NCBI RefSeq assembly: GCF_000177535.2
Contig: NC_015673.1
Coordinates: 2,046,001 to 2,110,000 of the forward strand
Source: Corynebacterium resistens DSM 45100
GTDB lineage: Bacteria; Actinomycetota; Actinomycetes; Mycobacteriales; Mycobacteriaceae
Length of the DNA: 64,000 nt
Reading direction: 5' to 3'
Below the pieces are notes generated by a model that was not told the DNA's origin, did not search any database, and saw only the letters and a list, made by a program, of their open reading frames with translations. Of the stretch, positions 1-9,547 are shown in pieces; positions within the stretch are counted from its first letter, which is position 1, and every line of letters starts with the position of its first letter. The translations under genes were made by a program, and so were the position numbers.

Positions 1-2
1 CC

Positions 3-1220
3 AAATCCATTACGAACCGCGCGCTGATTCTGGCTGCCCTGGCAAATGGCCCATCCACGATCAACGGTGCCTTGTTGAGCCGGGATACGGAACTGATGAT
101 GGATTCACTTCGTCAGTTGGGTACCGAGATTCGGGTGGACGGAACCACGATCCACATTGTGCCTGAACCCAAACTGACCGGCGGAGTTGTGCACTGCGGA
201 CTTGCCGGCACTGTGATGCGATTCGTTCCCCCTGTGGCGGCGCTGGCCGAAGGAACCGTGGAGTTCGATGGCGATGTTCAAGCGCGTAAGCGACCTATGG
301 CTACGACCTTGGACTCCCTACGCGCGCTCGGCGCGGACGTAGAAACCGTCAGTGACGACAACCCGGACGGCCTCCCCTTCTTAATCCATGGCCGAGGGCA
401 CCTCGATGGCGGAGAGGTTAGCATCGATGCCAGCGCTTCTTCCCAATTCGTCAGTGGGCTCCTCCTGGCTGGTGCGCGTTTTGAACGTGGAGTACGCGTG
501 AAGAATGTAGGCAACGCTCTGCCTAGCCAGCCCCACGTGGAGATGACCTTGGAAATGCTGCGTTTGGCTGGTGTGCAAGTTGAAACCAGCTTTAACGAGT
601 GGACGGTAGAACCTGGCCCGATTGCTGGTCGCACGTGGAATGTGGAACCGGATCTCTCCAACGCCACCCCTTTCATGGCCGCCGCGGCGGCGACGGGTGG
701 AAACGTTCGGATTGGCAACTGGCCACAAACTACCACCCAGCCCGGCGACCAGTTCCGCGTTTTGCTCGATGACATGGGTGTTAATTGCGAATATCACGCC
801 CACGATTCCAGCTTGGAGGTGCACGGAAGTGGCGAGCTTAAAGGCATCACGTGGGATATGCACGATATCGGTGAGTTGACCCCAACAGTCGTTGCATTGG
901 CCGCGCTGGCCGATTCGCGTTCCCACCTGTATGGCATTGCGCACTTGCGAGGGCATGAAACCAACCGCTTGGCCGCTTTGAGTGCCAACATCAACGCTCT
1001 GGGTGGTCGTGTGCAGGAAACGGAGGACGGCTTGATCATCGATCCCGCCCCTCTGCGGGGTGGCCAGTGGGCTTCCTATGCCGATCACCGGATGGCAACC
1101 GCTGGTGCCATCATTGGGCTATGCGTGGAAGGCATTGAGGTTGAAGATATCGATACGACCGCCAAAACACTGCCTGGGTTCCGTCGCCGTTGGGCGCAAA
1201 TGCTAGGACTGGAGCGCTAG
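3..1220 (+). CDS. aroA: 3-phosphoshikimate 1-carboxyvinyltransferase (EPSP synthase), 5' end cut off
   Basis: This enzyme joins shikimate-3-phosphate and PEP in the sixth step of the shikimate pathway, leading to aromatic amino acids and chorismate. The reading frame is open from base 3 and begins with [14 protein letters not shown], the conserved substrate-binding N-terminus, so only about 20 residues are missing beyond the window edge. The LAGTVMRF segment corresponds to the PEP/glyphosate-binding loop. The C-terminal [15 protein letters not shown] is the family's DHRMAM-type signature. The next gene, rsgA, starts one base after the stop, and the aroA-rsgA pair is conserved in mycobacteria and corynebacteria. 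Confidence 0.97.
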   Translation, partial: KSITNRALILAALANGPSTINGALLSRDTELMMDSLRQLGTEIRVDGTTIHIVPEPKLTGGVVHCGLAGTVMRFVPPVAALAEGTVEFDGDVQARKRPMATTLDSLRALGADVETVSDDNPDGLPFLIHGRGHLDGGEVSIDASASSQFVSGLLLAGARFERGVRVKNVGNALPSQPHVEMTLEMLRLAGVQVETSFNEWTVEPGPIAGRTWNVEPDLSNATPFMAAAAATGGNVRIGNWPQTTTQPGDQFRVLLDDMGVNCEYHAHDSSLEVHGSGELKGITWDMHDIGELTPTVVALAALADSRSHLYGIAHLRGHETNRLAALSANINALGGRVQETEDGLIIDPAPLRGGQWASYADHRMATAGAIIGLCVEGIEVEDIDTTAKTLPGFRRRWAQMLGLER

Positions 1221-1221
1221 T

Positions 1222-2223
1222 TTGGCTCGTCGAAATTCCCGCCAATGGGATGAATCCGATGTGCGTATCCGCCCTGGCAAGGGTTCGCGCCCACGTACAA
1301 AGGACCGCCCCAGCCATAAAGATGCTGAGTTCGGCATGGTGGTTTCCCGGGACCGTGGCCGATGGGGTGTAGTGCTCGAAGAAAACGGGACACACGTCAC
1401 TTGTATGCGCGCCCGAGAAATGGGCCGCACTGCCGTAGTCGTAGGCGATCGCGTGGGTGTCGTAGGCGATACCAGCGGCAAGAAAGATACATTGGCACGC
1501 ATCGTCCGGCTCGATGAAAGGCACTCCGTGCTGCGCCGTACTGCAGATGACACGGATCCCTACGAACGGATCGTGGTTGCGAATGCTGACTATTTGCTCA
1601 TCGTCACCGCTGTCGCCGATCCCCCACCGCGCGCCGGCTTCGTCCAGCGCGCGCTCGTGGCAGCATTTGTAGGCGGACTACAGCCAGTGTTGTGCCTCAC
1701 CAAAACCGATCTCGCTGATTACCGTGACTTCGCTGCAGAGTTCAGTGCACTGGACGTGCGTGTGCTCACCTGCGGTGTGGAGGACGAACTCTCCGAGCTG
1801 AACGAAGTAATTTCAGACCACGTCAGTTGTGTGATCGGGCACTCCGGCGTGGGTAAATCCACATTGGTAAATCGCCTAGTGCCCACCGCAGATCGTGCCA
1901 CTGGTGAGGTCAGTGGCGTGGGTAAAGGACGTCACACGTCCACACAATCAGTCGCGCTCGAGTTGCCGGGAAGTGGTTGGATTATCGATACTCCCGGAAT
2001 CCGCAGCTTCGGGCTGGCCCACGTGGACCCCGATACTGTGGTGAATGTATTTGATGATCTCCGTGCTGTGATCGAAGACTGCCCCCGCGGTTGTACTCAT
2101 GCGGGACCACCCACCGATCCCGAGTGCGCTCTTGACCGCTTGGAAGGCGCCTCCGCACGTCGAGTAGAGGGTGTGCGACAAATGCTGGCGGCCCTGCGCA
2201 GCAACAACGAATGGGAAATGTAG
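1222..2223 (+). CDS. rsgA: Ribosome small-subunit-dependent GTPase A
   Basis: RsgA (YjeQ) is a circularly permuted GTPase that helps late maturation of the 30S ribosomal subunit. The motif order confirms the permutation: G4 TKTD (residues 160-163) comes before G1 GHSGVGKST (206-214), then GKGRHTST (234-241) and G3 DTPG (256-259). An OB-fold-like region lies at about 35-100. A zinc knuckle is formed by C287, C291, H293 and C302, with somewhat wider final spacing than in E. coli. The start is TTG, one base after the aroA stop, so the two genes are probably co-transcribed and coupled. Length (333 aa) is normal. Confidence 0.95.
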   Translation: MARRNSRQWDESDVRIRPGKGSRPRTKDRPSHKDAEFGMVVSRDRGRWGVVLEENGTHVTCMRAREMGRTAVVVGDRVGVVGDTSGKKDTLARIVRLDERHSVLRRTADDTDPYERIVVANADYLLIVTAVADPPPRAGFVQRALVAAFVGGLQPVLCLTKTDLADYRDFAAEFSALDVRVLTCGVEDELSELNEVISDHVSCVIGHSGVGKSTLVNRLVPTADRATGEVSGVGKGRHTSTQSVALELPGSGWIIDTPGIRSFGLAHVDPDTVVNVFDDLRAVIEDCPRGCTHAGPPTDPECALDRLEGASARRVEGVRQMLAALRSNNEWEM

Positions 2224-2272
2224 CCGCGCGCGGCTTCAGCTCGCGTGATTTCAGCTCCGTGCACAACTGGTG

Positions 2273-2572
2273 CTAGATGTATAGCGCCGTGAGCGAAAAC
2301 ACCACTAGTCCCGATACGAAGGACAGCAGGGTGTTTCCAAACTTGATCTCCAGAGCAAGCGCGGCCAAGGCACCGATCCCCAATCGGATTGCTTGCTGGC
2401 TCGATTCGGCAACAAGGAAGGTATAGACCACGAGGATAAGCATTATGCCTAGGGGCATATACGCCATGACCTGTGTCATAGTGCCTTTTGGAGAAAAGCG
2501 CGCGGCCAGCTTGACCGGAATATACCGAAGTAAAAATGTGAGCAGAGCTGCTACCGCTATTGAAACCATCAA
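2273..2572 (-). CDS. AzlD/BrnE-like branched-chain amino-acid exporter small subunit
   Basis: This 99-residue protein has three to four predicted membrane segments and matches the AzlD family (small partner of AzlC). In C. glutamicum the equivalent pair BrnFE exports isoleucine, leucine, valine and methionine. The ATG overlaps the TGA of the upstream azlC-like gene (ATGA arrangement), which implies translational coupling and a two-subunit transporter. It converges on rsgA. Codon use is more AT-rich than in neighbouring genes. Confidence 0.85.
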   Translation of the reverse strand: MMVSIAVAALLTFLLRYIPVKLAARFSPKGTMTQVMAYMPLGIMLILVVYTFLVAESSQQAIRLGIGALAALALEIKFGNTLLSFVSGLVVFSLTALYI

Positions 2573-3264
2573 TTGAGCTGCTCCTTCTGCTTAATCTTCA
2601 CTATCACAAAGATAATGAGGGTAAAGGTCAGCATTGCTGCGATCAGAAAATAATCCTTGGGCAATAGCAAGGCTGGGATTATCGCAATAACTGCCGCGAA
2701 AATCGTCACTATCTTTTGGTCACTTTGTTTATAGGACCCCAGAAAAAGCAGGACGAATAGCCCCGTAAGGGAAAACTTAAATCCATCGAACGATTCCGGG
2801 ATAAAGCTGCCCATCAGGGCTCCAATGAAAGTTCCGGCCACCCAGTAGATATGATTTGCTAACTCGGCAGCAATGAGCTCATTCTCGTCTTTGGGATTGA
2901 ATCCCCCGCTGATGAGCGCATATGTCTCATCCGTGAGCGCAAACGGGCCATAGATTCGCGCGAACCAATTCTTGAGCAGGTGCTGCGGATAGGAGAATGC
3001 ATACAGCGCATGTCGGCTGTTGACGAGAAGGGTGCTCGTTGCGATTTGTACTACGCCTGCACCACCCGCGATCATTCCCAGCAACAAGAACTCCATCGAA
3101 CCTGCATACACTAGGAAGGCAGTTATTGGGGCTACATAAAGCGGGAAGCCGAGAAACGACGCGTATGCTCCGAAGGCCATGCCCAGTGGAAGGTAGGCCA
3201 TAGCTACGGGAGCAGTGACACGAAGTGCTTTCGCCGATGACCGTTTTAATTCCGCCTGATTCAC
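2569..3264 (-). CDS. AzlC/BrnF-like branched-chain amino-acid exporter large subunit
   Basis: Large membrane subunit of a two-component amino-acid exporter. The N-terminal PLGMAFGAYASFLGFPLY and the following GSMEFLLLGMIAGGAG stretch are characteristic of AzlC. About six to seven hydrophobic segments span the rest. I place the start at GTG 3264, nine bases downstream of an AGAGG ribosome-binding site; an in-frame TTG lies three codons upstream at 3273. The tail is Lys-rich (VKIKQKEQLN). In C. glutamicum brnFE is activated by a divergent Lrp, but no lrp gene lies next to this copy (an Lrp-type gene lies at 60595). Substrate specificity is inferred. Confidence 0.85.
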   Translation of the reverse strand: MNQAELKRSSAKALRVTAPVAMAYLPLGMAFGAYASFLGFPLYVAPITAFLVYAGSMEFLLLGMIAGGAGVVQIATSTLLVNSRHALYAFSYPQHLLKNWFARIYGPFALTDETYALISGGFNPKDENELIAAELANHIYWVAGTFIGALMGSFIPESFDGFKFSLTGLFVLLFLGSYKQSDQKIVTIFAAVIAIIPALLLPKDYFLIAAMLTFTLIIFVIVKIKQKEQLN

Positions 3265-3383
3265 GAACCACAACCTCTAACACAGCCCCAGGGGCATGAC
3301 CAACCGCATCCCATCCCAACCATTCAGTAACGTTGAAAACCACCGTGTGGCAGGTTCGAAAGGTGCCTTAGAACAACCGCTTG

Positions 3384-3902
3384 CTACATCAGCTCAACCA
3401 AGAACGGTAGCTCCTTACAGTCGTACCAGCTCATCAGGTTATCCTCGCAATCCCCGAGGGCCAATTCAGCATCTTCGTCACCCAAATCTGCGGCGTCGAT
3501 CAGCTCAATAGCTTTGGAAGTAGCAGCCTCCGCATCGGCATCGTCCACATGAATGGCAGCCAGCTGTGAAACCGTGATGCGAGGAGGATTCAAGCGAACA
3601 ACAGATTCGCCGTCTTCGGGGTGCAATGTTACGGCGGCGGAATCAACGTCGGCGCTGATAACTACGCGACGGTGAGGGAAGCGCTGCTCGTCGCCGATGG
3701 AAAGTAGGCGCAGGGAAGCCTTGGCGGCGTCAAGAAAAGCGCTATAAGCCAGTTCTTCTTCATCGCCACCGATATAGAACTCCCGCACCGCAGGTGTTAA
3801 AGCAAAAGCAACCGCTGAGCGAACGGGATGTTCCCCTTCGCGGTGCAACGCAGCCAAAATATCGAAGGTGGCGGGGATATACACGCGCATAGTGTCACTC
3901 AT
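3384..3902 (-). CDS. DUF6912-type conserved actinobacterial protein
   Basis: The 172-residue protein begins MSDTMRVYIPATFDILAALH, resembling small actinobacterial proteins of the DUF6912 kind that start MRVYVPAT. No membrane segment or catalytic motif is visible; the sequence is acidic and probably a soluble alpha/beta protein. It lies nine bases downstream of the HAD-like gene and is likely co-transcribed with it. The function is unknown and the family assignment is from memory of the N-terminal motif. Confidence 0.7.
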   Translation of the reverse strand: MSDTMRVYIPATFDILAALHREGEHPVRSAVAFALTPAVREFYIGGDEEELAYSAFLDAAKASLRLLSIGDEQRFPHRRVVISADVDSAAVTLHPEDGESVVRLNPPRITVSQLAAIHVDDADAEAATSKAIELIDAADLGDEDAELALGDCEDNLMSWYDCKELPFLVELM

Positions 3903-3911
3903 AGCGAAGCC

Positions 3912-4322
3912 CTAGAACTCACCCTCGAGGCCAAACAGGCCTGTGATCTCCACGACAGCGCGGTCGAACTGTTGGTAATACACACCGATCATCCCAGCAT
4001 CCACGGCACCGCGGACGTTCAGAATGTTGTCGTCAACCAACACGAGGTCATTAACCGGAAGATCTAGGCGATCCGCAGTAATCTCGAAAACCTTCTGCTC
4101 TGGTTTTTCTGCGCCTACTTCACCGGACAGCACGACAGCATCGACGTAACCGCCTTCCAACCACGTGCGAATGGGTGCGGCACCTGCACCACCGGGATCG
4201 TTGGAAAGGATCGCGGTGGCGATACCCTCGGCCTTCGCAGCGGACAACAGCTTTCGCCAACGGCGACGGTCTTCCTCTGCTCCGTCGAGAACTCCACAAT
4301 AATCAACTACTAATCCACGCAT
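3912..4322 (-). CDS. HAD-superfamily hydrolase
   Basis: A short (136 aa) haloacid-dehalogenase-type hydrolase. Motif I is the N-terminal VVDYCGVLDG, with the nucleophile Asp at residue 7. A Ser/Asn motif occurs in ATAILSNDPGGAG, a Lys in GAEKPEQKVFE, and the acidic motif in VLVDDNILNVRGAVDAGMIGVYY. I choose ATG 4322 because motif I then starts five residues in, as usual for the family; a GTG at 4367 would add 15 unrelated residues. The substrate is unknown. The protein has no cap domain of note. Confidence 0.85.
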   Translation of the reverse strand: MRGLVVDYCGVLDGAEEDRRRWRKLLSAAKAEGIATAILSNDPGGAGAAPIRTWLEGGYVDAVVLSGEVGAEKPEQKVFEITADRLDLPVNDLVLVDDNILNVRGAVDAGMIGVYYQQFDRAVVEITGLFGLEGEF

Positions 4323-4371
4323 GGGGTCAATTCTGCCAAACAATGCGCTGCAAGGTCGCGCCGCCACTGCC

Positions 4372-4377
4372 TATACT
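4372..4377 (+). promoter_or_regulatory. Candidate -10 box upstream of the Rv3235-like gene
   Basis: A TATACT hexamer matching the corynebacterial SigA -10 consensus (TANNNT) lies in the divergent gap between the HAD gene and the Rv3235-like gene. It would give a 5' untranslated leader of roughly 85-90 bases. No clear -35 element is visible. Confidence 0.4.
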
Positions 4378-4470
4378 GATATGCACTGAGAAAGCGAGGG
4401 GGCATCGCGGTAGCGCTTGGAGCCTACCGGCGGCGCGTGTAACTCAGGGAGATTTTCGGGGGAGATTATC

Positions 4471-4962
4471 GTGAACCAGTTGACCGGCTATGTTTACCTG
4501 CAAAAACCTGCGCCAACCAGGGCTGTGGCAAATGATCGCAAACACACCACCCCGGCCACCCCAACTCCATCTGGTGACAGTCTCGCGCCGGTCCCATCAG
4601 TAGCGGACACCCCCGAGGTCGCTCCTCGCCCTATCGTGGGCCGGCTTCTCACGTTCTGGCTCGAAGCTCTCGCCGGCCGTCGTTCCCTCAAGACGTTGCG
4701 GCGGGCGCCATTCACCCCGATGGCGCTAGCCGACCTCGAGCGCACCATAGCTCGGGAGAAGGGGAACCTGACGGCGTCGGGTATCAAAAGCCTGCACATC
4801 CAACCAGGAGCCGGCCGCCGAACCCGTTTTTGTGCTTCGGTGGCCTTCGGAGCGCGGGTTCGTGCGGTGGTGGGGACTCTTTCATGGCGACGCCTCGATC
4901 CGCGCATAAGAAAACCCCAACGCACCCACGCGTGGCACGTTGAGGTTATTCAAGTGATCTAA
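4471..4962 (+). CDS. Rv3235-like conserved actinobacterial protein
   Basis: Resembles the Rv3235 family of mycobacteria, whose genes also lie near secA. The first 65 residues are Pro/Ala-rich and probably disordered. A conserved core follows (LTFWLEALAGRRSLKTLRRAPFTP..ALADLER) and the C-terminus has a basic beta-rich part ending HAWHVEVIQVI. I choose GTG 4471, preceded by a GGGGGAG ribosome-binding site, over an upstream ATG at 4417. The function is not known. It converges on secA, and a hairpin lies between the two stops. Confidence 0.75.
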   Translation: MNQLTGYVYLQKPAPTRAVANDRKHTTPATPTPSGDSLAPVPSVADTPEVAPRPIVGRLLTFWLEALAGRRSLKTLRRAPFTPMALADLERTIAREKGNLTASGIKSLHIQPGAGRRTRFCASVAFGARVRAVVGTLSWRRLDPRIRKPQRTHAWHVEVIQVI

Positions 4963-4963
4963 T

Positions 4964-4979
4964 CGGGCTCCCTAGCCCG
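4964..4979. terminator. Hairpin between convergent genes
   Basis: A perfect 6-bp stem CGGGCT/AGCCCG with a four-base loop lies exactly between the stop codons of the Rv3235-like gene and secA. It has no U-tract, so it may be a weak bidirectional terminator or an mRNA 3'-end stabiliser. Confidence 0.45.
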
Positions 4980-4984
4980 CGACA

Positions 4985-7594
4985 CTAGCCGCCGATGATC
5001 TGCTGGCGCTTCTGGGAAACGTCCTTGGTCTCGTGGTGTTCAGCGGGATCTTGCACCTGAATGTTGCCACGGGACTGGGCGACCTGATTGCGTACGAGGA
5101 AGAGCTGGCGGACAGTTTCTTCCTTGATGCCGTCCTTCATGCGGTTGAACATATCGCCACCCTCACGCTGGTACTCCACCAAAGGATCACGCTGCGCCAT
5201 GGCACGCAGGCCGATGCCCTCCTTGAGGTAATCCATTTCGTAGAGGTGCTCGCGCCACTTCTGGTCCACGACGTTCAGCAACACACCGCGCTCGATGCCA
5301 CGCATTTGCTCCTCGTCGCCGGAAAGCTCGGTGACATCTGCTTCCAGCTGGTCGTACTGCTTCTCCGCATCTTCCAACAGCGCCTTGCGCAGCTGGGCGG
5401 AACTCAGCTCTCCCTTCTTGCCGTACTCATCGCCCTCTACTAGGGACTCGTGAGTCATAGATGGGCCATAGAGGGATTCCAGTGCGTTCCACAGCTTGTC
5501 CAAATCCCAATCTTCGACGTATCCATCACTGGTCTCGAAGTCCACATAGGCACTGATCGTGTCATCGATCATGCCTCGGATTTGGCGCTCCACGTCTTCG
5601 CCTTCGAGGATCTGACGGCGCTCAGCGTAAATCACCTTGCGCTGCTCATTCATCACCTCGTCATACTTCAAGACGTTCTTACGCATCTCGAAGTTGGCGG
5701 CCTCCACCTGAGACTGTGCGCCCTTGATGGCATTCGTGACCATCTTAGAGTCGATAGCCTCGTGGTCTGGGATGTTCAGGCGAGTCATCATCGCCTCCAT
5801 CGTCTGCCCCACGAAGCGAACCATCAGGTCGTCTCGCATGGAAAGGTAGAAGCGGGTCTCACCAGGATCGCCCTGACGCGCAGAGCGGCCACGCAACTGG
5901 TTGTCAATGCGGCGAGATTCGTGCCGCTCGGTACCGAGAACGTATAGGCCACCGGCCTTGCGGACCTCTTCGGCTTCCTCCTTGGATGCCTTACGTACCT
6001 TCTCAATCTCGTCGTCCCAAGCCTCTTCATAAGCCTCAGGGTTCTCGACTGGGTCAAGCCCGCGTTCACGCAGGTTAATGTCCGCGATGATATCTGGGTT
6101 ACCACCCAGCACGATGTCGGTACCACGGCCAGCCATATTGGTAGCAACGGTGACAGCACCGCGGCGACCCGCCTGAGCGACGATCTCCGCTTCCTGCTCG
6201 TGGAACTTCGCGTTCAACACATTGTGCTTAATTCCACGGCGCTGCAGCAGCTGGGAAAGGTACTCGGAGCGCTCCACCGAGGTGGTACCAACCAGCACCG
6301 GCTGGCCCTTCTCCACGCGCTCCGCGATGTCATCGGCCACGGCCTCGAACTTCGCCTCCTGAGTCTTGTAGATCAGGTCAACGTTGTCCTTACGCTGATT
6401 CGGTTTGTTCGTTGGAATCGGAGCAACATCTAGCTTGTATGTGGACTTCAGTTCGGCAGCCTCGGTCTCTGCCGTACCGGTCATGCCGGCGAGCTTGTCG
6501 TATAGGCGGAAGTAATTCTGGAGGGTGACGGTAGCCAGAGTCTGGTTCTCGTTTTTGATCTCCACATTTTCCTTGGCCTCAATAGCCTGGTGAATACCTT
6601 CGTTGTAGCGACGACCGTCAAGGATACGCCCAGTAAACTCATCGACGATGACGACTTCGCCGTTGCGGACGATGTAATCCTTATCGCGAGTGAACAGCTC
6701 CTTGGCCTTGATGGAGTTATTCAGGTAGCTGACCAGCTGGGAATGCTCCGGCGCATACAGGTTTTCAATACCCAGGTGATCTTCTACGAATTCAACGCCC
6801 TCCTCCTTGATACCGACGGTCTTCTTGCGCTCGTCGATTTCGTAGTGGATATCGCGGGTCATCTTCGGCGCGATTCGGGCGAAGGCGCTGAACCACTGGC
6901 TGGAGCCATCGACAGGTCCAGAAATAATCAGTGGTGTTCGAGCCTCGTCAATCAGAATCGAGTCAACCTCGTCAATGATGGCGAAGTTGTGGCCGCGCTG
7001 CACCAAGTCATCAAGGCTGTGGGCCATGTTGTCGCGCAGGTAGTCGAAGCCAAACTCGTTGTTCGTTCCATAAGTGATGTCGGAGTTATACGCCTTGCGA
7101 CGGGCTTCAGGGCGCTTCTCGGAAAGAATCACATCCGTGGTCAGCCCCAAGAAACGGTGCACACGGCCCATCCACTCCGCATCGCGCTTCGCGAGGTAAT
7201 CGTTAACGGTAACGACATGCACGCCCTTGCCGGAAAGTGCGTTGAGGTAAGCCGGCAGCACACAGGTCAGAGTCTTACCCTCACCGGTCTTCATCTCCGC
7301 AACGTAGCCGAAGTGTAGACCAGCACCGCCCATAATCTGCACCTTGTAGTGCTTCTGCCCCAGCACGCGCCACGAGGCTTCACGAGCGGTGGCAAAGGCG
7401 TCCAGCATAATGTCGTCCAGGCTTTTACCATCCTCCTGCACGAGCTTCTTAAACTCGTCGGTCTTCGCGCGCAGTTCCTCGTCGCTCAACTTGGAGTACT
7501 TGTCCTCCAGCGCAATGACCTGCTCGGCGATCTTGTCGAGTCGCTTAACAGCGCGACCTTCGCCCATGCGGAGAATCTTCGAAAGTCCTAGCAC
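4985..7594 (-). CDS. secA: Preprotein translocase ATPase SecA (SecA1)
   Basis: SecA drives protein export through SecYEG by ATP hydrolysis. The Walker A motif is KTGEGKTLT, the DEAD-type Walker B is [17 protein letters not shown], and the second RecA domain carries [10 protein letters not shown] and [14 protein letters not shown]-terminal zinc-binding tail is absent, as in actinobacterial SecA1. I prefer GTG 7594 (about 869 aa, starting [19 protein letters not shown]), which aligns with the C. glutamicum N-terminus and has AAGGA ten bases upstream. An in-frame TTG at 7663 would add a 23-residue non-homologous extension. It lies downstream of hpf. Confidence 0.97.
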   Translation of the reverse strand: MLGLSKILRMGEGRAVKRLDKIAEQVIALEDKYSKLSDEELRAKTDEFKKLVQEDGKSLDDIMLDAFATAREASWRVLGQKHYKVQIMGGAGLHFGYVAEMKTGEGKTLTCVLPAYLNALSGKGVHVVTVNDYLAKRDAEWMGRVHRFLGLTTDVILSEKRPEARRKAYNSDITYGTNNEFGFDYLRDNMAHSLDDLVQRGHNFAIIDEVDSILIDEARTPLIISGPVDGSSQWFSAFARIAPKMTRDIHYEIDERKKTVGIKEEGVEFVEDHLGIENLYAPEHSQLVSYLNNSIKAKELFTRDKDYIVRNGEVVIVDEFTGRILDGRRYNEGIHQAIEAKENVEIKNENQTLATVTLQNYFRLYDKLAGMTGTAETEAAELKSTYKLDVAPIPTNKPNQRKDNVDLIYKTQEAKFEAVADDIAERVEKGQPVLVGTTSVERSEYLSQLLQRRGIKHNVLNAKFHEQEAEIVAQAGRRGAVTVATNMAGRGTDIVLGGNPDIIADINLRERGLDPVENPEAYEEAWDDEIEKVRKASKEEAEEVRKAGGLYVLGTERHESRRIDNQLRGRSARQGDPGETRFYLSMRDDLMVRFVGQTMEAMMTRLNIPDHEAIDSKMVTNAIKGAQSQVEAANFEMRKNVLKYDEVMNEQRKVIYAERRQILEGEDVERQIRGMIDDTISAYVDFETSDGYVEDWDLDKLWNALESLYGPSMTHESLVEGDEYGKKGELSSAQLRKALLEDAEKQYDQLEADVTELSGDEEQMRGIERGVLLNVVDQKWREHLYEMDYLKEGIGLRAMAQRDPLVEYQREGGDMFNRMKDGIKEETVRQLFLVRNQVAQSRGNIQVQDPAEHHETKDVSQKRQQIIGG

Positions 7595-7710
7595 GTCTGG
7601 GGTGTCCTTATCTTTTGGGGGTAAATCTTGGCTATCTAGCCCTCGAGTCAGGGCTTCAATCAATGGTTTCTCATATTACCCTTAATGACCGCCTGCGCTA
7701 ACCAGCGTGG

Positions 7711-7738
7711 CGTCGTAAAAACAAAAAGGGTTCCAGCC
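7711..7738 (-). terminator. Poly-U element with a sequence twin at 22541
   Basis: On the minus strand a GGCTGGAACCC stretch is followed by TTTTTGTTTTT. A near-identical block occurs downstream of the GDP-mannose pyrophosphorylase gene. It could be a second terminator after hpf or part of the secA leader; the stem is weak (three to four base pairs). Confidence 0.35.
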
Positions 7739-7794
7739 CGCTAACGATACGCCTTTTCATCGACGCCGACCACTGATGGCGACACCTTCCCCCT

Positions 7795-7848
7795 CAAAAA
7801 AGAGCCCCCCCTCCCTAGCCCACCGCGGGGCAAAAGGGAAGAGGGTTC
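7795..7848 (-). terminator. Rho-independent-type terminator after hpf
   Basis: The minus strand reads a CCCTCTTCCCT arm, an inner GCCC/GGGC stem, an AGGGAGGGGG arm and then a CTCTTTTTT tract, starting 14 bases after the hpf stop. This is a long imperfect GC-rich hairpin with a U-run and suits termination of the sahH-to-hpf block before secA. Confidence 0.65.
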
Positions 7849-7861
7849 ACAAATAAGGCGC

Positions 7862-8530
7862 TTAGGCCTGCTTGTTTTCCAAGGAGATCAAGCCGTAGTC
7901 GTACGCGTGGCGACGGTAGACGACGGAAGGCTGCTTGGTTTCTTCATTAATAAACAGGAAGAAATCGTGGCCGACCAGCTCCATTTCGGAAAGGGCATCA
8001 TCGACGGTCATTGGTTCAGCCTTGTGAACCTTCTTGCGGACAACCTGCCCTGGCTTGAATTGATCCTCGTATGGATCAACATCGTATTTGCCGGGCTTTT
8101 CCTCGACCTGATCTGGCTTGGCCTCCTCCACCAGTGCTGCGGTGGCCTCGCCCATGCCCTTGGGAGCGCGGTGGCCGGTCATCGCGATCTTGCGACGAGC
8201 CTTAACCTTTCGCAGGGAGCGCTCCATGCGACCGACCGCAACTTCCAGCGCTGCGTAGAAAGAATCTTCCTTCGCCTCGGCACGAGCGACGTGCCCCTTA
8301 CCGGTTGCCGTGATCTGGATACGATCGGATTCATCGGAACGACGTGGGTTGGGCTCGTGTTTCAGCTCAACGTGGAAGTAGGTCAAGGTGGGATCGAGAC
8401 GCTCAATTTTAGCGAGCTTGCCCTTCACACGATCGGCGAAGTGCTCTGGCACCTCGACATTGCGACCGGTGATTTCCACCTGAGCCTCTGGCTCCGTGCG
8501 CTCTTCGGCTGCGAACTTATCGGTCGACAT
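7862..8530 (-). CDS. hpf: Ribosome hibernation promoting factor, long form
   Basis: Long-form HPF (222 aa) dimerises 70S ribosomes into inactive 100S particles in stationary phase. The N-terminal S30AE domain spans about residues 18-125 (ITGRNVEVPEHFADRVKGKL...). A basic linker follows, then the C-terminal dimerisation domain (about 160-218) ending in YDYGLISLENKQA. A strong GGGAGG ribosome-binding site lies five bases before the ATG. It sits between comF and secA as in M. tuberculosis (Rv3241c). Confidence 0.95.
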   Translation of the reverse strand: MSTDKFAAEERTEPEAQVEITGRNVEVPEHFADRVKGKLAKIERLDPTLTYFHVELKHEPNPRRSDESDRIQITATGKGHVARAEAKEDSFYAALEVAVGRMERSLRKVKARRKIAMTGHRAPKGMGEATAALVEEAKPDQVEEKPGKYDVDPYEDQFKPGQVVRKKVHKAEPMTVDDALSEMELVGHDFFLFINEETKQPSVVYRRHAYDYGLISLENKQA

Positions 8531-8740
8531 TTCAACCTCCCAGGTCCTGCTCCCCGGACTGGGTAGCCGGTTTGCTATCCAACCGCGTGGGGGAGCTTAG
8601 CTTCCACTTTGAGTTTACCGATTATTCACCGCCGTGGGGTGGCCTGCACCCCTTTTCAGGACAGCTATCAAACAGCCTTTCGGTGGCACATGGGCAATTC
8701 GCAGCTATCGCTTCATCGGACAGGCATCTGTACCGAAGTT

Positions 8741-9541
8741 TTAGACTCCCGCTATGGCCAAAATCGCCGCCACCTTGACCCCATGGCCGCGCAGCGCAAT
8801 GCATAGTTGGCCCACTGTCGCCCCAGTCGTACACACATCATCAATGATCACCACAGATCCTCCCGGTTGGGTGTAACGCGCCACCGCCTGCGCTGCAGCT
8901 GCATCTACTCTCAAGTGCCGGGCAACGTTGAGTTTTCTTTGCTGCTTGCTGAGCCCAACCGAATCGGGGGCTGCATCGTGCAACTGGGCAACGGCAAAGA
9001 CTCGTGCCGCCGGCCACGGTTTCACCGCTTCGTGCGCCATGCGCGCTACCACATCACCCTCGCGTTTCTTAGCTGACGATGGGCGCGTAGGAGCTGGTAT
9101 CACCGCCAGTCGAGCTAACCGTGGATCGTGAACGACTCCCCGTGAAGCCACGTGCATCAGCCCTTGCCGAAACACTCGCCCTCCCGTATGCCACGCCGCT
9201 GGGCGCAGCCTTTCCTTCGCCGAAAGCACCAGTGCTCGGCGCGCCCCACCATAGGCTCCCGCCACATACACACCGACCCCCACCCCTGATAACGCCGGCG
9301 CATTCCATCGTTCCCACGGCTTCATCAGCTCCAGTTCGCATGATTCACAGAGTTGGTGCCGGGCCAACCGCACATCCCCATCGTTTACGCTGCCGCAGCA
9401 CACACAGTCGGCGCGTAAAACAAGGTTCGTTGCTTCATGCAGCCACAATCGCCACGTGTCCCCCACCACGACCCCTCCCCGTCTTAGCCGAATTAATCCC
9501 CGCTGCCCCGGCTGCGCCCCACGCTTATTCGCCAGCTGCAC
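8741..9541 (-). CDS. ComF family phosphoribosyltransferase-like protein
   Basis: ComF-type protein of 266 aa. An N-terminal zinc-ribbon region carries C46, C48/C49, C65 and C68 (CVCC...CESC). The C-terminal type-I phosphoribosyltransferase fold ends in the PRPP loop VVIIDDVCTTGAT (about 230-242). In naturally transformable bacteria ComF helps DNA uptake, but in actinobacteria its role is unproven. The start is GTG, six bases after the lpqB stop. It is Rv3242c-like by position. Confidence 0.85.
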   Translation of the reverse strand: MQLANKRGAQPGQRGLIRLRRGGVVVGDTWRLWLHEATNLVLRADCVCCGSVNDGDVRLARHQLCESCELELMKPWERWNAPALSGVGVGVYVAGAYGGARRALVLSAKERLRPAAWHTGGRVFRQGLMHVASRGVVHDPRLARLAVIPAPTRPSSAKKREGDVVARMAHEAVKPWPAARVFAVAQLHDAAPDSVGLSKQQRKLNVARHLRVDAAAAQAVARYTQPGGSVVIIDDVCTTGATVGQLCIALRGHGVKVAAILAIAGV

Positions 9542-9547
9542 TCCACG

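Noticed and set aside
5033..7318. Several long plus-strand frames opposite secA
   Set aside because: They are shadows of the secA codon pattern, without start signals or domain similarity.
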